From Sphingopyxis bauzanensis (GTDB lineage Bacteria; Pseudomonadota; Alphaproteobacteria; Sphingomonadales; Sphingomonadaceae): a stretch of 64,000 bases of DNA. The stretch is taken from assembly GCF_002205675.1 (NCBI RefSeq), contig NZ_NISK01000003.1, positions 248,001-312,000 on the forward strand, in the 5' to 3' direction. Each line of letters starts with the position of its first letter. Positions within the stretch are counted from its first letter, which is position 1. Position numbers and translations under genes: made by a program. The notes under the pieces were generated by a model. The model was not told where the DNA came from. It saw only the letters and a list, made by a program, of their open reading frames with translations, and searched no databases. Below, piece by piece: positions 43,051-52,413 of the stretch.

Positions 43051-43452
43051 TCAGAGCCCACCCGCGAAACGGAACGCAAAGCGGTAGTCCGTCGGCTTCA
43101 GTTCAACGTTGGTTATCTTGTCGGGTCGTACCGATTCCAGCGTGATGCTCCCATCTGCAATTGGCGTCGCTTCGCCCAGCGTCGCCTCGAACGGTTGCTC
43201 CTCGCCATTGCCGCGGATCCATAGCATCTTAACGCGCACCCGGCCGGCCCAGATACAACGCGCGTTCATCGGGCAGCGGCTGTCCTCGAGCACTGCGATC
43301 GGCTGGATGATCGGCCCATCGGCATAGGCTTGCTGGCCGAGCGCAACATTGCTGGCATCGGCAAGCGGCGTCTGGTCGCGCGTCGTAGCACACGCCGACA
43401 GAGCGAGCGCGGCGGCCAGCATGGAGGCGGCGAGGAGGGGACTGTTCTGCAT
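43051..43452 (-). CDS. Putative lipoprotein
   Basis: A 133-residue protein with a lipoprotein signal peptide: MQNSPLLAASMLAAALALSA followed by the lipobox Cys (LSAC, Cys at about 21). The mature part has DSRCPMNARCIWAGRVRVKM, where the two cysteines may form a disulfide, and ITNVELKPTDYRFAFRF. This pattern is seen in many sphingomonad hypothetical lipoproteins. It is the first core gene right of the insertion and originally faced the O-methyltransferase gene tail to tail. Confidence 0.8.
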   Translation of the reverse strand: MQNSPLLAASMLAAALALSACATTRDQTPLADASNVALGQQAYADGPIIQPIAVLEDSRCPMNARCIWAGRVRVKMLWIRGNGEEQPFEATLGEATPIADGSITLESVRPDKITNVELKPTDYRFAFRFAGGL

Positions 43453-43487
43453 TTGCCGGTTGCTAACCGCGTCGCTATGAACGCGCT

Positions 43488-44126
43488 ATGACCCGTACAC
43501 CCTGCTTGCTTTATGTGATCTCGCCGCTCGACGTCGGCGACGATTTTCCCGACCGGTTGACCGCGGCGCTCGACGCTGGGCCGGTCGCGGCGTTCCAGTT
43601 TCGCGTCAAGGGGCTGGAGCAGGATGAGGCGGCGCGGCTGGCCGAACCCCTACAAGCAATCTGCGCCGCGCGCGATGTGGCGTTCATCGTTAACGACGAT
43701 GTCGCGCTGGCCAAACGGCTGGGCGCCGACGGCGTGCATCTGGGGCAAGGCGATGGCGATCCCCGCGATGCGCGGCGCGAGCTTGGCCCCAACGCGCAGA
43801 TCGGGGTCACCTGTCACGCCAGCCGCCATATGGCGATGGAAGCGGGCGAGGCGGGGGCGGACTATGTCGCGTTCGGCGCTTTTTATCCGACGACAACCAA
43901 AGCGGTCGAGCATCACGCCGAGCCCGAAATTCTGACCTGGTGGCAGGGGATGTTCGAACTGCCCTGCGTGGCGATCGGGGGAATCACGGTGGATAATGCG
44001 CGCGTGCTGGTCGATGCGGGCGCCGATTTTCTGGCGGTTTCGGGTGCTGTGTGGGCGCACCCCGATGGCCCGGCCGCAGCCGTGCAGGCGTTCAGCGCGC
44101 TGCTGAAATATCAGCCCGCAGGATAG
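43488..44126 (+). CDS. thiE: Thiamine phosphate synthase
   Basis: A 212-residue TIM-barrel enzyme that couples the thiazole phosphate and HMP pyrophosphate to make thiamine phosphate. AAFQFRVKGLEQDEAARLAE holds the pyrophosphate-binding region, FIVNDDVALAKRLGADGVH with LGQGDGDPRDAR and IGVTCHASRHMAMEAGEAG are typical, and CVAIGGITVDNARVLVDAGA closes the barrel. It diverges from the lipoprotein gene. In related genomes it stands close to the gap-pgk-fda cluster, consistent with the insertion having separated them. Confidence 0.92.
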   Translation: MTRTPCLLYVISPLDVGDDFPDRLTAALDAGPVAAFQFRVKGLEQDEAARLAEPLQAICAARDVAFIVNDDVALAKRLGADGVHLGQGDGDPRDARRELGPNAQIGVTCHASRHMAMEAGEAGADYVAFGAFYPTTTKAVEHHAEPEILTWWQGMFELPCVAIGGITVDNARVLVDAGADFLAVSGAVWAHPDGPAAAVQAFSALLKYQPAG

Positions 44127-44477
44127 TCGCTTCCCGGCTTTTTCGGCGGCTCGCCGGACGGCATGGGCCACGCAGCATCCTTGCGCCAGCCAAACAGGCC
44201 GGCGCAAGGCGCTGGACGGCGCGGCGGTACGGCGCCGCTACCGCGTGGTCGGGGTGTGACATCGGAAAGATCGATACTCATCATGCCGCCGATATGCCGC
44301 GAACGAATGCGTCCATATTGGATCGATGCGTCAAATCAGCTTCGGTTCGTCGCTTCTGGCGCTTTGGTCCAATCGGCTTGCCTCATTTGACGCAGGCCGC
44401 TAAAGGCGCGCACCTGATACCGCTGCCCTGCGGGGTGCCGGTTTGCTCTTTCCATCCTTGAACTGTGAGTGTGCGCG
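44127..44477. other. Intergenic region upstream of efp
   Basis: About 350 bp with no convincing gene in either direction. GGCTTTTTCGGCGGC near the thiE stop could be a weak termination region. The efp promoter must lie here. I see no clear operator or riboswitch. Confidence 0.5.
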
Positions 44478-45041
44478 ATGAAAATCACCGGCGTTGAAAT
44501 CCGTCCCGGCAATATTATCGAATTTGAAAAGGGGATCTGGAAGGTCACCAAGATCCAGCACACCCAGCCGGGCAAGGGCGGCGCCTATATGCAGGTCGAA
44601 GCCAAGAACCTGATCGACGGCCGCAAGCTGAACAACCGCTTCCGCAGCGCCGACACGGTCGAAAAGGTCCGCCTCGACACCAAGGATTTCCAGTTCCTCT
44701 ATGCCGAGGGTGACGATCTGGTGTTCATGGACAAGGACACGTTCGAGCAGATCAACATATCCAAAGACGTCGTCGGCGACGCGCATGAATTCCTGCAGGA
44801 CGGCATGGATGTGGTGCTCGAGCTGTGGGAAGATCGCCCGATTTCGGTCGAGCTGCCCGAAACCATCGAAGCGACGATCGTCGAGGCCGACGCGGTGGTG
44901 AAGGGGCAGACGGCGTCGTCGTCGTACAAGCCCGCAATCCTCGACAATGGCGTGCGCGTGATGGTGCCGCCGCACATCACCAGCGGCACCCGGATCGTCG
45001 TGCATGTGTACGACCGCGAATATGTGCGCCGCGCGGATTAA
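44478..45041 (+). CDS. efp: Elongation factor P
   Basis: A 187-residue translation factor that rescues ribosomes stalled on polyproline. The N-terminal KOW-like domain is [19 protein letters not shown], with the modification-site loop [17 protein letters not shown] (lysine near residue 34). The two OB domains follow, ending [18 protein letters not shown]. The ATG at 44478 is the family start; the frame opens 9 bp earlier at a GTG. A large palindrome follows the gene by about 5 bp. Confidence 0.95.
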   Translation: MKITGVEIRPGNIIEFEKGIWKVTKIQHTQPGKGGAYMQVEAKNLIDGRKLNNRFRSADTVEKVRLDTKDFQFLYAEGDDLVFMDKDTFEQINISKDVVGDAHEFLQDGMDVVLELWEDRPISVELPETIEATIVEADAVVKGQTASSSYKPAILDNGVRVMVPPHITSGTRIVVHVYDREYVRRAD

Positions 45042-45045
45042 GTAA

Positions 45046-45120
45046 CGTCGCCCCCGCGAAGGCGGGGGCCGCTAGCGTTTTACATTGCCGACAGCGGCCC
45101 CCGCCTTCGCGGGGGCGACG
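45046..45120. repeat. 28-bp perfect inverted repeat (REP/BIME-like) between efp and suhB
   Basis: The arms 45046-45073 and 45093-45120 are exact inverted copies with a 19-bp spacer. Each arm is itself a palindrome, GCCCCCGC-GAAG-GCGGGGGC, with the same GAAG loop as the reconstructed attB. It lies 4 bp after the efp stop and can fold into a very stable hairpin, so it probably ends efp transcripts. Typical of sphingomonad REP families. Confidence 0.85.
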
Positions 45121-45137
45121 CGTTGAGGGAAACGAAA

Positions 45138-45956
45138 ATGGCCATATCCGGCATCATCACCGTTATGGAACGCGCCGCGCGCAAGGCCGGGACCAAGCTG
45201 CGCCGCGACTTCGGCGAGATCGAGCATCTTCAGGTCTCGCAAAAGGGACCGGCCGATTTCGTGTCGAAAGCCGATCAGGCCGCCGAACGCACGCTGTATG
45301 ACGAACTCGGCCGCGACCGTCCGGGCTGGGGCTTTGTGCTCGAAGAGGGCGGGGTGATCGAGGGCGATCCGGGTAAGCCGCGCTTCATCATCGATCCGCT
45401 CGACGGCACCTCGAACTTCCTCCACGCCATCCCGCATTTCGCGATTTCGATCGCGGTGCAGGAACCCAAGATTGGCGGTGGTTGGGGCGACATTACGTCG
45501 TGCCTGATCTACCAGCCGGTGACCGACGAAAGCTATTGGGCCGAGCGCGGCCGTGGTGCGTGGCTGCATGATCGCCGCCTTCGCGTCGCGTCGCGTCGCA
45601 ATCTGAACGAATGTCTGGTTTCGACAGGTATACCGTTCATGGGCCATGGCAATATGCCGCAGTGGAGCCGCATTTTCGGTGCGGTCGCCCCTGAAGTTGC
45701 GGGCATCCGCCGCTTTGGCGCCGCCAGTCTTGACCTCGCTTGGGTCGCCGCGGGCCGTTACGACGGCTTCTGGGAAAGCGACCTCAAAATCTGGGACGTC
45801 GCAGCGGGCATGCTGCTGGTGCGCGAAGCCGGCGGTTTCGTCAGCGATTTCCGCGGCGGCGACCGGGCGATCGAGCGCAGCGAATTCATCGCGGGCAGCG
45901 CTGCGGTGCATTCGAAGCTGCAAAAGCTGGTCGCGGGCGCGCTGCGCAACGTGTGA
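45138..45956 (+). CDS. suhB: Inositol monophosphatase family protein
   Basis: A 272-residue phosphatase. The metal-binding motifs are GFVLEEGGVIEGDPG (Glu), IIDPLDGTSNFLHAIPHF (Asp cluster) and the C-terminal WESDLKIWDVAAGMLLVREAGG (WD motif). It hydrolyses inositol-1-phosphate or related sugar phosphates; some members (SuhB, CysQ) have RNA-polymerase or PAP-linked roles. The ATG at 45138 (MAISGIITVMERAARKAG) was chosen over an upstream TTG. The symbol is by family only. Confidence 0.85.
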   Translation: MAISGIITVMERAARKAGTKLRRDFGEIEHLQVSQKGPADFVSKADQAAERTLYDELGRDRPGWGFVLEEGGVIEGDPGKPRFIIDPLDGTSNFLHAIPHFAISIAVQEPKIGGGWGDITSCLIYQPVTDESYWAERGRGAWLHDRRLRVASRRNLNECLVSTGIPFMGHGNMPQWSRIFGAVAPEVAGIRRFGAASLDLAWVAAGRYDGFWESDLKIWDVAAGMLLVREAGGFVSDFRGGDRAIERSEFIAGSAAVHSKLQKLVAGALRNV

Positions 45957-45980
45957 TCAACATCGGCGCATCCGGCCGCG

Positions 45981-46240
45981 TTAAAGGATCTCGAGAACGG
46001 GCCCGGATGCGATCTGCCGCGGTCCCGGGCAGAGCCCGAATTCTTGACCGACCGTGAGCGACAAGTTTCCAGGAAATGTCATCACCGAAAGCCGCACTTT
46101 TCCAGATTTGCCAAAGAATATCGACTTATCGCAGGCTTTGATGCGTCCGGGATAACAGGCGTTGTCCACCGATAAGCTCGGCCCCCATTCGGCGGTGATC
46201 GGCCTGTCTCGCTTTTCGGCGCCAGGATCGACGTCAAACG
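45981..46240 (-). pseudogene. Possible gene remnant, cysteine-containing
   Basis: The minus-strand frame from about 46240 to the stop at 45981 reads like a real protein: PITAEWGPSLSVDN, ACYPGRIKACDKSIFFG, SGKVRLSVMTFPGN and EFGLCPGPRQIASGPVLEIL. The only possible start inside is a GTG at 46169. A stop lies upstream, and no signal peptide precedes it. It may be the end of a decayed exported protein. It occupies most of the 324-bp gap between the inositol phosphatase and the YbjN-like gene; I see nothing else there. Confidence 0.35.
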
Positions 46241-46280
46241 TCGATCAGGTCATACCCCGTATCCCGATCGAGGCGCTCGC

Positions 46281-46763
46281 TCACTTCTCGAACACATATT
46301 CGCGGAAGCTGTCCATCAGCGTTGCCCAGGTGTTGAAGGTCTCGCCGACATTTTCCCGCGGGATGCCCGCGAAATCGAGGTCGACGTCCATTTCGAGGAC
46401 CGGATCGCCCTCGTCATCCTTGTACGCGCGGGCGAAGCGCTTGTCCTTGTTCCACTGGTTAAGCCTTTCCAGCGAGACGTCCTTGGCGTCGCTGAAGCCC
46501 ATATAATATTGCAGCGTCTTGCAGTTTTTCCCTTCCTCGCAATTCATGAACAGGACAAGGAATTTCAGCCCATTGCGATTGCTCTCGATATAGGGATCAT
46601 CACCCGGCTTGGATATGATCGTCGCGGGCCAGCCTTGCGACTCGACAATCGCCTCGATCGTCGCCGGGTCGGTGGCGTTTACCAGTTCGGCCTGCGCGGG
46701 CGTTGTCGCCAGCAGGGCGGATGCACCGAAGGCAAAGGCGGCGCGCTTGGCAAATGATCTCAT
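46281..46763 (-). CDS. YbjN-domain periplasmic protein
   Basis: A 160-residue protein with a signal peptide, MRSFAKRAAFAFGASALLAT followed by TPAQA. The mature domain has VESQGWPATIISKPGDDPYI, LKFLVLFMNCEEGKNCKTLQ and LERLNQWNKDKRFARAY, the YbjN pattern, with two cysteines that could form a disulfide. The start at 46763 was preferred over 46859 because it begins the signal peptide. It is divergent from nuoA. Function unknown. Confidence 0.8.
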   Translation of the reverse strand: MRSFAKRAAFAFGASALLATTPAQAELVNATDPATIEAIVESQGWPATIISKPGDDPYIESNRNGLKFLVLFMNCEEGKNCKTLQYYMGFSDAKDVSLERLNQWNKDKRFARAYKDDEGDPVLEMDVDLDFAGIPRENVGETFNTWATLMDSFREYVFEK

Positions 46764-46989
46764 GAAATTCCCCCTGTTTGATCCGCTGTCGATATCGCCC
46801 CCGAAAGCGTCGGACTGACCCCAATTACTGTGGCGTATCACAGCGATAGGCGCTGTCACCAGCGGCGTTTGTGCTTTTGGTCACCTGGCGCATGAAAATC
46901 ATGCCCGCAGTGCTTGCGACGGGCGGCAGGCTGGCCTAAAGCGCCCGCATAACGGTGGCAAACACCTCAAAACAAGACTGCGAGCTCCC

Positions 46990-47364
46990 ATGGTCGATCT
47001 GACGCAATATCTGCCGATCCTGATATTCCTGGTCATTGCGGTCGGGTTGTCGTCGGCGTTCGTGTTCCTGCCGATGGGCGTCGCGCGGCTCACCGGCGCG
47101 CACAAACCCGACCCGGCCAAGCTGACCGAATATGAATGCGGCTTCCCGGCGTTCGAGGATGCGCGCAGCCAGTTCGACGTGCGCTTTTATCTCGTCGCCA
47201 TCCTGTTCATCATCTTCGATCTCGAAGCCGCGTTCCTGTTTCCCTGGGCTGTGAGCCTGGAGGAAATCGGCTGGGCGGGTTGGGCCACGATGATGATATT
47301 CCTCGCCGAACTCGCGATCGGCCTTGTTTATGCATGGAAGAAAGGGGCGTTGGACTGGGAATGA
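46990..47364 (+). CDS. nuoA: NADH-quinone oxidoreductase subunit A
   Basis: First gene of a complete complex I operon. A 124-residue protein with three membrane helices. The loop [20 protein letters not shown] carries the conserved Glu and Cys near the quinone channel, and [20 protein letters not shown] is the second helix. The stop overlaps the nuoB start by 4 bp. The operon promoter must lie in the 230-bp gap after the divergent YbjN-like gene. Confidence 0.95.
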   Translation: MVDLTQYLPILIFLVIAVGLSSAFVFLPMGVARLTGAHKPDPAKLTEYECGFPAFEDARSQFDVRFYLVAILFIIFDLEAAFLFPWAVSLEEIGWAGWATMMIFLAELAIGLVYAWKKGALDWE

Positions 47365-47927
47365 GCAGCTCGATCATCCTGCCGCCCGGCCAGATGCCGG
47401 TTGCAAGCCCTGTCGCTCCGGGGACGAACCCCGACATGGCCTATTTCGACGACCTCAACAGCGAGGTCGGCGACAAGGGTTTTCTCGTCACCTCGACCGA
47501 GGATCTGTTCAACTGGGCGCGCACCGGCTCGCTGTGGTGGATGACCTTTGGCCTCGCGTGCTGCGCGGTCGAGATGATCCACGTCAACATGCCGCGGTAC
47601 GACATGGAGCGTTTCGGCGCTGCCCCGCGCGCCAGTCCGCGTCAGAGCGACGTCATGATCGTCGCGGGCACGCTGTGCAACAAGATGGCCCCGGCGCTGC
47701 GCCGTGTTTACGACCAGATGTCGAACCCGAAATATGTCATCTCGATGGGCAGCTGCGCCAATGGCGGCGGCTATTATCACTACAGCTATTCGGTGGTGCG
47801 CGGCTGCGATCGCATCGTCCCCGTGGACATCTATGTCCCCGGTTGCCCGCCAACCGCCGAGGCGCTGCTTTACGGGGTGATGCAGTTGCAGCGGAAGATC
47901 CGCCGCGTCGGGACGATTGAACGCTGA
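47361..47927 (+). CDS. nuoB: NADH-quinone oxidoreductase subunit B
   Basis: A 188-residue peripheral-arm subunit that holds cluster N2, the last [4Fe-4S] before quinone. The ligands are the tandem cysteines in [20 protein letters not shown], the cysteine of [17 protein letters not shown] and that of [14 protein letters not shown]-type [15 protein letters not shown]. The start ([13 protein letters not shown]) overlaps the nuoA stop; the longer frame from 47136 is not used. The stop TGA shares a base with the nuoC ATG. Confidence 0.95.
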   Translation: MSSSIILPPGQMPVASPVAPGTNPDMAYFDDLNSEVGDKGFLVTSTEDLFNWARTGSLWWMTFGLACCAVEMIHVNMPRYDMERFGAAPRASPRQSDVMIVAGTLCNKMAPALRRVYDQMSNPKYVISMGSCANGGGYYHYSYSVVRGCDRIVPVDIYVPGCPPTAEALLYGVMQLQRKIRRVGTIER

Positions 47928-48829
47928 TGGCCCACGCCGCTCCCCTGATTGCGCCGCGCGCGACGCTGGCGGCTGAGCTGAAGCAGCTGCTCGGTGCCAA
48001 CCTGCTCGCGCATGATTTCGCTGCCGACGAAGACAGCATCACGGTCGATCGCACCGCGATTGCCGTGGTGATGATCGCGCTGCGCGATAATCTGGAATAT
48101 CAGCAGCTGATGGAGATCGCCGGGGTCGATTATCCCGACCGCGCCGAGCGGTTCGAGGTCGTCTATCATTTGCTCAGCGTGACGCGGAACCACCGCCTGC
48201 GCGTCCGGGTATCGACCGACGAGGCGACGCCGGTGCCGAGCATCGTGCCGGTGTGGCCCGTCGCGGGCTGGCTCGAACGCGAAGTGTTCGACATGTATGG
48301 CGTGCTGTTCGCGGGTAATCCCGACCTACGCCGCATCCTGACCGACTATGGGTTCCAGGGGCATCCGCAGCGCAAGGACTTCCCGCTGACCGGCTATATC
48401 GAGTTGCGCTACAGCGAAGAAGACAAGCGCGTTGTGTATGAGCCGGTGAAGCTGGCGCAGGATTTCCGCAACTTCGACTTCCTCTCCCCGTGGGAAGGCG
48501 CCGACTATGTGCTGCCGGGCGATGAGAAGGCGGGCGGGACGGGCGAAGCGCCGGGCAAGGGTGCGCCCACGCCGATGACTGCGAAGGACGTGAAGGCGTC
48601 GGACGACAATGCCAAGGCTTCGCCGCCGCCGACGCCGAAGACGACCGACAGCCCAGCGCAGACCGGCGCGGGCGCCAGCGTCAACAAGGCCGCATCGAAG
48701 ACGAGCCGCGACGGCGCGAAATCCAAAGTTGCGACCAAGCAAGCGAAAACGCCCGCGACGACCAAGGCCGAAAAGGCGCCCGCCAAGCCGCGCGCGCCGC
48801 GCAAGCCCAAGACGGGAGGTGACGCATGA
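47927..48829 (+). CDS. nuoC: NADH-quinone oxidoreductase subunit C with Ala/Lys-rich tail
   Basis: A 300-residue peripheral-arm subunit. The NuoC core ends near residue 200 ([20 protein letters not shown]). [20 protein letters not shown] and [20 protein letters not shown] are signatures. The last 100 residues are low-complexity Lys/Ala/Pro/Thr (for example [20 protein letters not shown]), probably disordered. Such tails occur in other sphingomonads. The 3' end overlaps nuoD by 4 bp. Confidence 0.93.
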   Translation: MAHAAPLIAPRATLAAELKQLLGANLLAHDFAADEDSITVDRTAIAVVMIALRDNLEYQQLMEIAGVDYPDRAERFEVVYHLLSVTRNHRLRVRVSTDEATPVPSIVPVWPVAGWLEREVFDMYGVLFAGNPDLRRILTDYGFQGHPQRKDFPLTGYIELRYSEEDKRVVYEPVKLAQDFRNFDFLSPWEGADYVLPGDEKAGGTGEAPGKGAPTPMTAKDVKASDDNAKASPPPTPKTTDSPAQTGAGASVNKAASKTSRDGAKSKVATKQAKTPATTKAEKAPAKPRAPRKPKTGGDA

Positions 48830-50082
48830 CCGACACCCCGACCATCCGCCACCACGGCGGCGACATGTTCGAAGGCTATCCGGTCGACACCGCGAACACT
48901 GCGGGCGATCAGGCCGTCACCAATTACACAATCAACTTCGGCCCGCAGCATCCCGCGGCACACGGGGTGCTGCGCCTCGTGCTCGAGCTCGATGGCGAGA
49001 TTATCGAGCGCGTCGATCCGCACGTCGGGCTGCTCCATCGCGGCACCGAGAAGCTGATCGAGTACAAGACCTATCTGCAGGCGCTGCCCTATTTCGATCG
49101 GCTCGACTATTGCTCGCCGCTCGGGATGGAGCATAGTTATGTGCTCGCGATCGAAAAGCTGCTCGACCTCGAAGTCCCGGCGCGCGCGCAATATCTTCGC
49201 ACGATGTTCGCCGAGCTGACGCGGATCTGCAATCATATGCTCAACATCGGCAGCCATGTGATGGACGTCGGCGCGATGACCCCGAACCTGTGGGTGTTCG
49301 AGCTGCGCGAGGATTGCCTGAACTTCTTCGAGCGCGCCTCGGGTGCGCGCATGCACTCGGCGTACTTCCGTCCGGGCGGCGTCCATCAGGACGTCCCCGA
49401 AAAGCTGCTCGTCGACATCGGCGAATGGGTCGAAACGCGCCTGCCGAAGCTGTTCGGCGACGCGATGAGCCTGGTCATCGACAACCGCATCTTCAAACAG
49501 CGCAACGTCGACATCGCGACGGTGAGCAAGGAAGACGCGCTGGCGTGGGGCTTCTCCGGCCCGATGATCCGCGGCAGCGGCATTGCGTGGGATCTGCGCA
49601 AGTCGCAGCCTTATGATGCCTATGCGGCGATGGAATTCGACATTCCCGTCGGCACCCGCGGCGATTGCTATGACCGCTTCATGGTGCGCGTCGAGGAAGT
49701 CTATCAGTCGGCTAAGATCATCAAGCAGTGCCTGCGCGACATGCCCACCGGCCCGATCGCCAGCCTCGACCGCAAGGTCGTGCCGCCGAAGCGCGGCGAG
49801 ATGAAGCAGTCGATGGAATCGCTGATCCATCACTTCAAACTCTATACCGAAGGTTTCCACGTCCCCGCCGGCGAAGTCTATGTCGCGACCGAAAGCCCGA
49901 AGGGCGAATTCGGCGTTTATCTGGTCAGCGACGGCACCAACAAGCCGTACCGTTGCAAGATCCGCCCGACGGCGTTTTCGCATCTGCAGGCGATGGACAT
50001 GATGTCGAAGGGCCATATGCTCGCGGATACGACCGCGATCATCGGCGCGATCGACGTCGTGTTCGGGGAGTGCGACCGGTGA
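48826..50082 (+). CDS. nuoD: NADH-quinone oxidoreductase subunit D
   Basis: A 418-residue subunit forming the quinone pocket together with Nuo[21 protein letters not shown] and [20 protein letters not shown] are near the N terminus, with the quinone-contact His in the first. The C terminus [20 protein letters not shown] is conserved. It starts ATG inside the nuoC stop. The stop overlaps the ATG of a small ORF (TGATG). Confidence 0.96.
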   Translation: MTDTPTIRHHGGDMFEGYPVDTANTAGDQAVTNYTINFGPQHPAAHGVLRLVLELDGEIIERVDPHVGLLHRGTEKLIEYKTYLQALPYFDRLDYCSPLGMEHSYVLAIEKLLDLEVPARAQYLRTMFAELTRICNHMLNIGSHVMDVGAMTPNLWVFELREDCLNFFERASGARMHSAYFRPGGVHQDVPEKLLVDIGEWVETRLPKLFGDAMSLVIDNRIFKQRNVDIATVSKEDALAWGFSGPMIRGSGIAWDLRKSQPYDAYAAMEFDIPVGTRGDCYDRFMVRVEEVYQSAKIIKQCLRDMPTGPIASLDRKVVPPKRGEMKQSMESLIHHFKLYTEGFHVPAGEVYVATESPKGEFGVYLVSDGTNKPYRCKIRPTAFSHLQAMDMMSKGHMLADTTAIIGAIDVVFGECDR

Positions 50083-50261
50083 TGCTGCGTGAACTTGCGA
50101 TCCTCATTCTCGTGCTCGCAGGATTCGCGTCAGCCACAGCTGCTTATCTGGCGGCGTTTCATGGCGAAGCGCCAGTAAAGGAAATCGTCTCGACAGCTTT
50201 TGCGGCGACGCTGGGCATGTACGTCGGACGATATATTGAACGAGGTCTGGCCCGTGGCTGA
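50082..50261 (+). CDS. Small membrane protein between nuoD and nuoE
   Basis: A 59-residue protein. ATG shares a base with the nuoD stop. A hydrophobic helix LAILILVLAGFASATAAYLA is near the N terminus, and a glycine-rich second half ends [15 protein letters not shown]. It overlaps the nuoE start by 8 bp. It is not a canonical complex I subunit. Translational coupling on both sides suggests a supernumerary or assembly role. No family recognised. Confidence 0.65.
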   Translation: MLRELAILILVLAGFASATAAYLAAFHGEAPVKEIVSTAFAATLGMYVGRYIERGLARG

Positions 50262-50922
50262 CGCACCCCAAATCCCGGACGAAGCCGAAACCCGCGCGCG
50301 CTGGGGCGCTTTTGCGTGGACGGCGGAGAATGCCGCGAAGGCGAAGGCAGTCATCGCGCGCTATCCCGCGGGGCGCCAGCGCTCGGCGGTGATGCCTTTG
50401 CTTGACCTCGCGCAGCGCCAGGTCGGCGCCGAGACGCAGACGCAGGGCTGGCTGCCCGTGCCGGTGATCGAGTTCGTCGCGGCGCAGCTCGATATGCCGT
50501 TCATGCGCGCTTATGAGGTCGCGTCCTTTTACACCATGTACAATCTCGTCCCGGTCGGCCGCTATCATGTGCAGGTGTGCGGCACGACGCCGTGCCTGCT
50601 GCGTGGGTCGGACGATGTGATGGCGGCGTGCAAGAACCGCGGCATGATCAAGGGCAAGACCACCCCCGACGGACTGTTCACGTTAACCGAAGTCGAGTGC
50701 ATGGGCACCTGCACCAACGCGCCGATGGTCCAGATCAACGACGATAATTACGAAGATCTGGATTTCGACCGCATGGCTGCGATCCTCGACGCGCTCGCCG
50801 CGGGCGAGACGCCGAAGGCGGGGACGCAGATTCCGGGGCGACACACGAGCGAGCCCGAGGGCGGGCCGACGACGCTGAAGGAAATGGTGAAGGCCAACCA
50901 CGACTATCGGAAGGAGTGGTGA
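50254..50922 (+). CDS. nuoE: NADH-quinone oxidoreductase subunit E
   Basis: A 222-residue NADH-arm subunit with the N1a [2Fe-2S] cluster. Ligands are in [15 protein letters not shown] and [21 protein letters not shown] at 50254 ([18 protein letters not shown]) is the most likely start; the upstream extension lies within the preceding small ORF. The C-terminal tail ([18 protein letters not shown]) is a little longer than in E. coli. nuoF starts 1 bp after the stop. Confidence 0.93.
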   Translation: MADAPQIPDEAETRARWGAFAWTAENAAKAKAVIARYPAGRQRSAVMPLLDLAQRQVGAETQTQGWLPVPVIEFVAAQLDMPFMRAYEVASFYTMYNLVPVGRYHVQVCGTTPCLLRGSDDVMAACKNRGMIKGKTTPDGLFTLTEVECMGTCTNAPMVQINDDNYEDLDFDRMAAILDALAAGETPKAGTQIPGRHTSEPEGGPTTLKEMVKANHDYRKEW

Positions 50923-50923
50923 C

Positions 50924-52213
50924 ATGAGCCTTCAGGACAAGGACCGCATTTTCACCAACATCTACGGCTTCCAGCCGTGGAACCTGAAATCGGCGCAGAT
51001 GCGCGGCGATTGGGACAAGACCAAGGATCTGATGAAGCGCGGGCAGGACGCGATCATCGAGGAGATCAAGGCGTCGGGGCTGCGCGGCCGCGGCGGCGCG
51101 GGTTTCCCGACGGGTCTCAAGTGGAGCTTCATGCCGAAGGAGCCGCGCGCCGATCGCCCGAGCTTCCTCGTCATCAATGCCGACGAATCCGAGCCGGGGT
51201 CTTGCAAAGACCGCGAAATCATCCGCCACGATCCGCACAAGCTGATCGAAGGCGCGCTTATCGCGGGCTTCGCAATGCGCGCGCGTGCGGCCTATATCTA
51301 TATCCGCGGCGAATTCATCCGCGAGGCCGAGACGCTCTTTGCGGCGGTACAGGAGGCGTATGACGCCGGCCTGCTCGGCAAGAATGCCGCGAAGTCGGGT
51401 TATGATTTCGACGTTTTCGTCCACCGCGGCGCCGGCGCCTATATCTGCGGCGAAGAAACCGCGATGATCGAAAGCCTAGAGGGCAAAAAGGGCCAGCCGC
51501 GCCTGAAACCGCCGTTCCCGGCGGGCGCTGGGCTTTATGGCTGCCCGACGACGGTGAACAATGTCGAGAGCATCGCGGTCGTCCCGACGATCCTGCGCCG
51601 CGGCGCGCCGTGGTTCTCGTCCTTCGGGCGTGAGAATAACAAGGGCACCAAGCTTTTTCAGATTTCGGGCCACGTGAACACGCCGTGCGTCGTCGAGGAA
51701 GAGATGAGTATCCCGTTCCGCGAGCTGATCGACAAGCATTGCGGCGGCATCCGTGGCGGCTGGGACAATCTGCTCGCGGTGATCCCCGGCGGGTCGTCGG
51801 TGCCGCTGGTTCCGGCAGCCGAGATCATGGACTGCCCGATGGATTTCGACGGGCTGAAAGCCGTCGGATCGGGCCTTGGCACCGCGGCCGCGATCGTGAT
51901 GGACAAGTCGACCGACGTCGTTCAGGCGATCAGCCGCATCAGCTATTTCTACAAGCATGAAAGCTGCGGCCAGTGCACCCCGTGCCGCGAGGGCACCGGC
52001 TGGATGTGGCGCGTCATGGAACGCCTGCGCACCGGCGACGCCGACATCAGCGAGATCGACACTTTGTACGACGTGACCAAGCAGGTCGAAGGCCACACCA
52101 TCTGCGCATTGGGCGATGCCGCGGCATGGCCGATCCAGGGGCTGATCAAACATTTCCGCCCCGAACTGGAGCGGCGTATTCGCGACAATGGTGCGTTGGA
52201 GGCGGCAGAGTGA
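50924..52213 (+). CDS. nuoF: NADH-quinone oxidoreductase subunit F
   Basis: A 429-residue NADH-binding subunit with FMN and cluster N3. [20 protein letters not shown] is the flavin/NADH loop, [20 protein letters not shown] the second glycine-rich stretch, and [20 protein letters not shown] with [16 protein letters not shown] gives the four [4Fe-4S] cysteines. The stop overlaps a GTG that opens the next small ORF. Confidence 0.96.
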   Translation: MSLQDKDRIFTNIYGFQPWNLKSAQMRGDWDKTKDLMKRGQDAIIEEIKASGLRGRGGAGFPTGLKWSFMPKEPRADRPSFLVINADESEPGSCKDREIIRHDPHKLIEGALIAGFAMRARAAYIYIRGEFIREAETLFAAVQEAYDAGLLGKNAAKSGYDFDVFVHRGAGAYICGEETAMIESLEGKKGQPRLKPPFPAGAGLYGCPTTVNNVESIAVVPTILRRGAPWFSSFGRENNKGTKLFQISGHVNTPCVVEEEMSIPFRELIDKHCGGIRGGWDNLLAVIPGGSSVPLVPAAEIMDCPMDFDGLKAVGSGLGTAAAIVMDKSTDVVQAISRISYFYKHESCGQCTPCREGTGWMWRVMERLRTGDADISEIDTLYDVTKQVEGHTICALGDAAAWPIQGLIKHFRPELERRIRDNGALEAAE

Positions 52214-52413
52214 CCGACGCCGAAATGAAAAGCCTGTTGCTGATAACCTTGGTGGTTTTGCTGGCGATCGGCGTGAGCGCCCTGTGGGGCAAGCGGACTC
52301 CGCGGCCGTCGGCGAAGAATAACTGGTGCAAGATTGACGATACGAAGTCCCGCAGCTGGTCCGATAACGTCGAAAGTGTCGGCGGCGATCGAGCTGCTGG
52401 CGGAGATCACTAA
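52210..52413 (+). CDS. Small membrane protein between nuoF and nuoG
   Basis: A 67-residue protein starting at GTG (GTGA overlap with nuoF) or ATG at 52225. The helix [19 protein letters not shown] near the N terminus is followed by a polar tail ending [10 protein letters not shown]. Its stop shares a base with the nuoG ATG (TAATG). No family recognised. As with the small ORF after nuoD, its place and coupling point to a complex I accessory role. Confidence 0.65.
   Translation: MTDAEMKSLLLITLVVLLAIGVSALWGKRTPRPSAKNNWCKIDDTKSRSWSDNVESVGGDRAAGGDH

Noticed and set aside
44380-44425. Sigma-70 promoter for efp at TTGACG
   Set aside because: The nearest -10-like hexamer is about 23 bp away, too far for a standard promoter.
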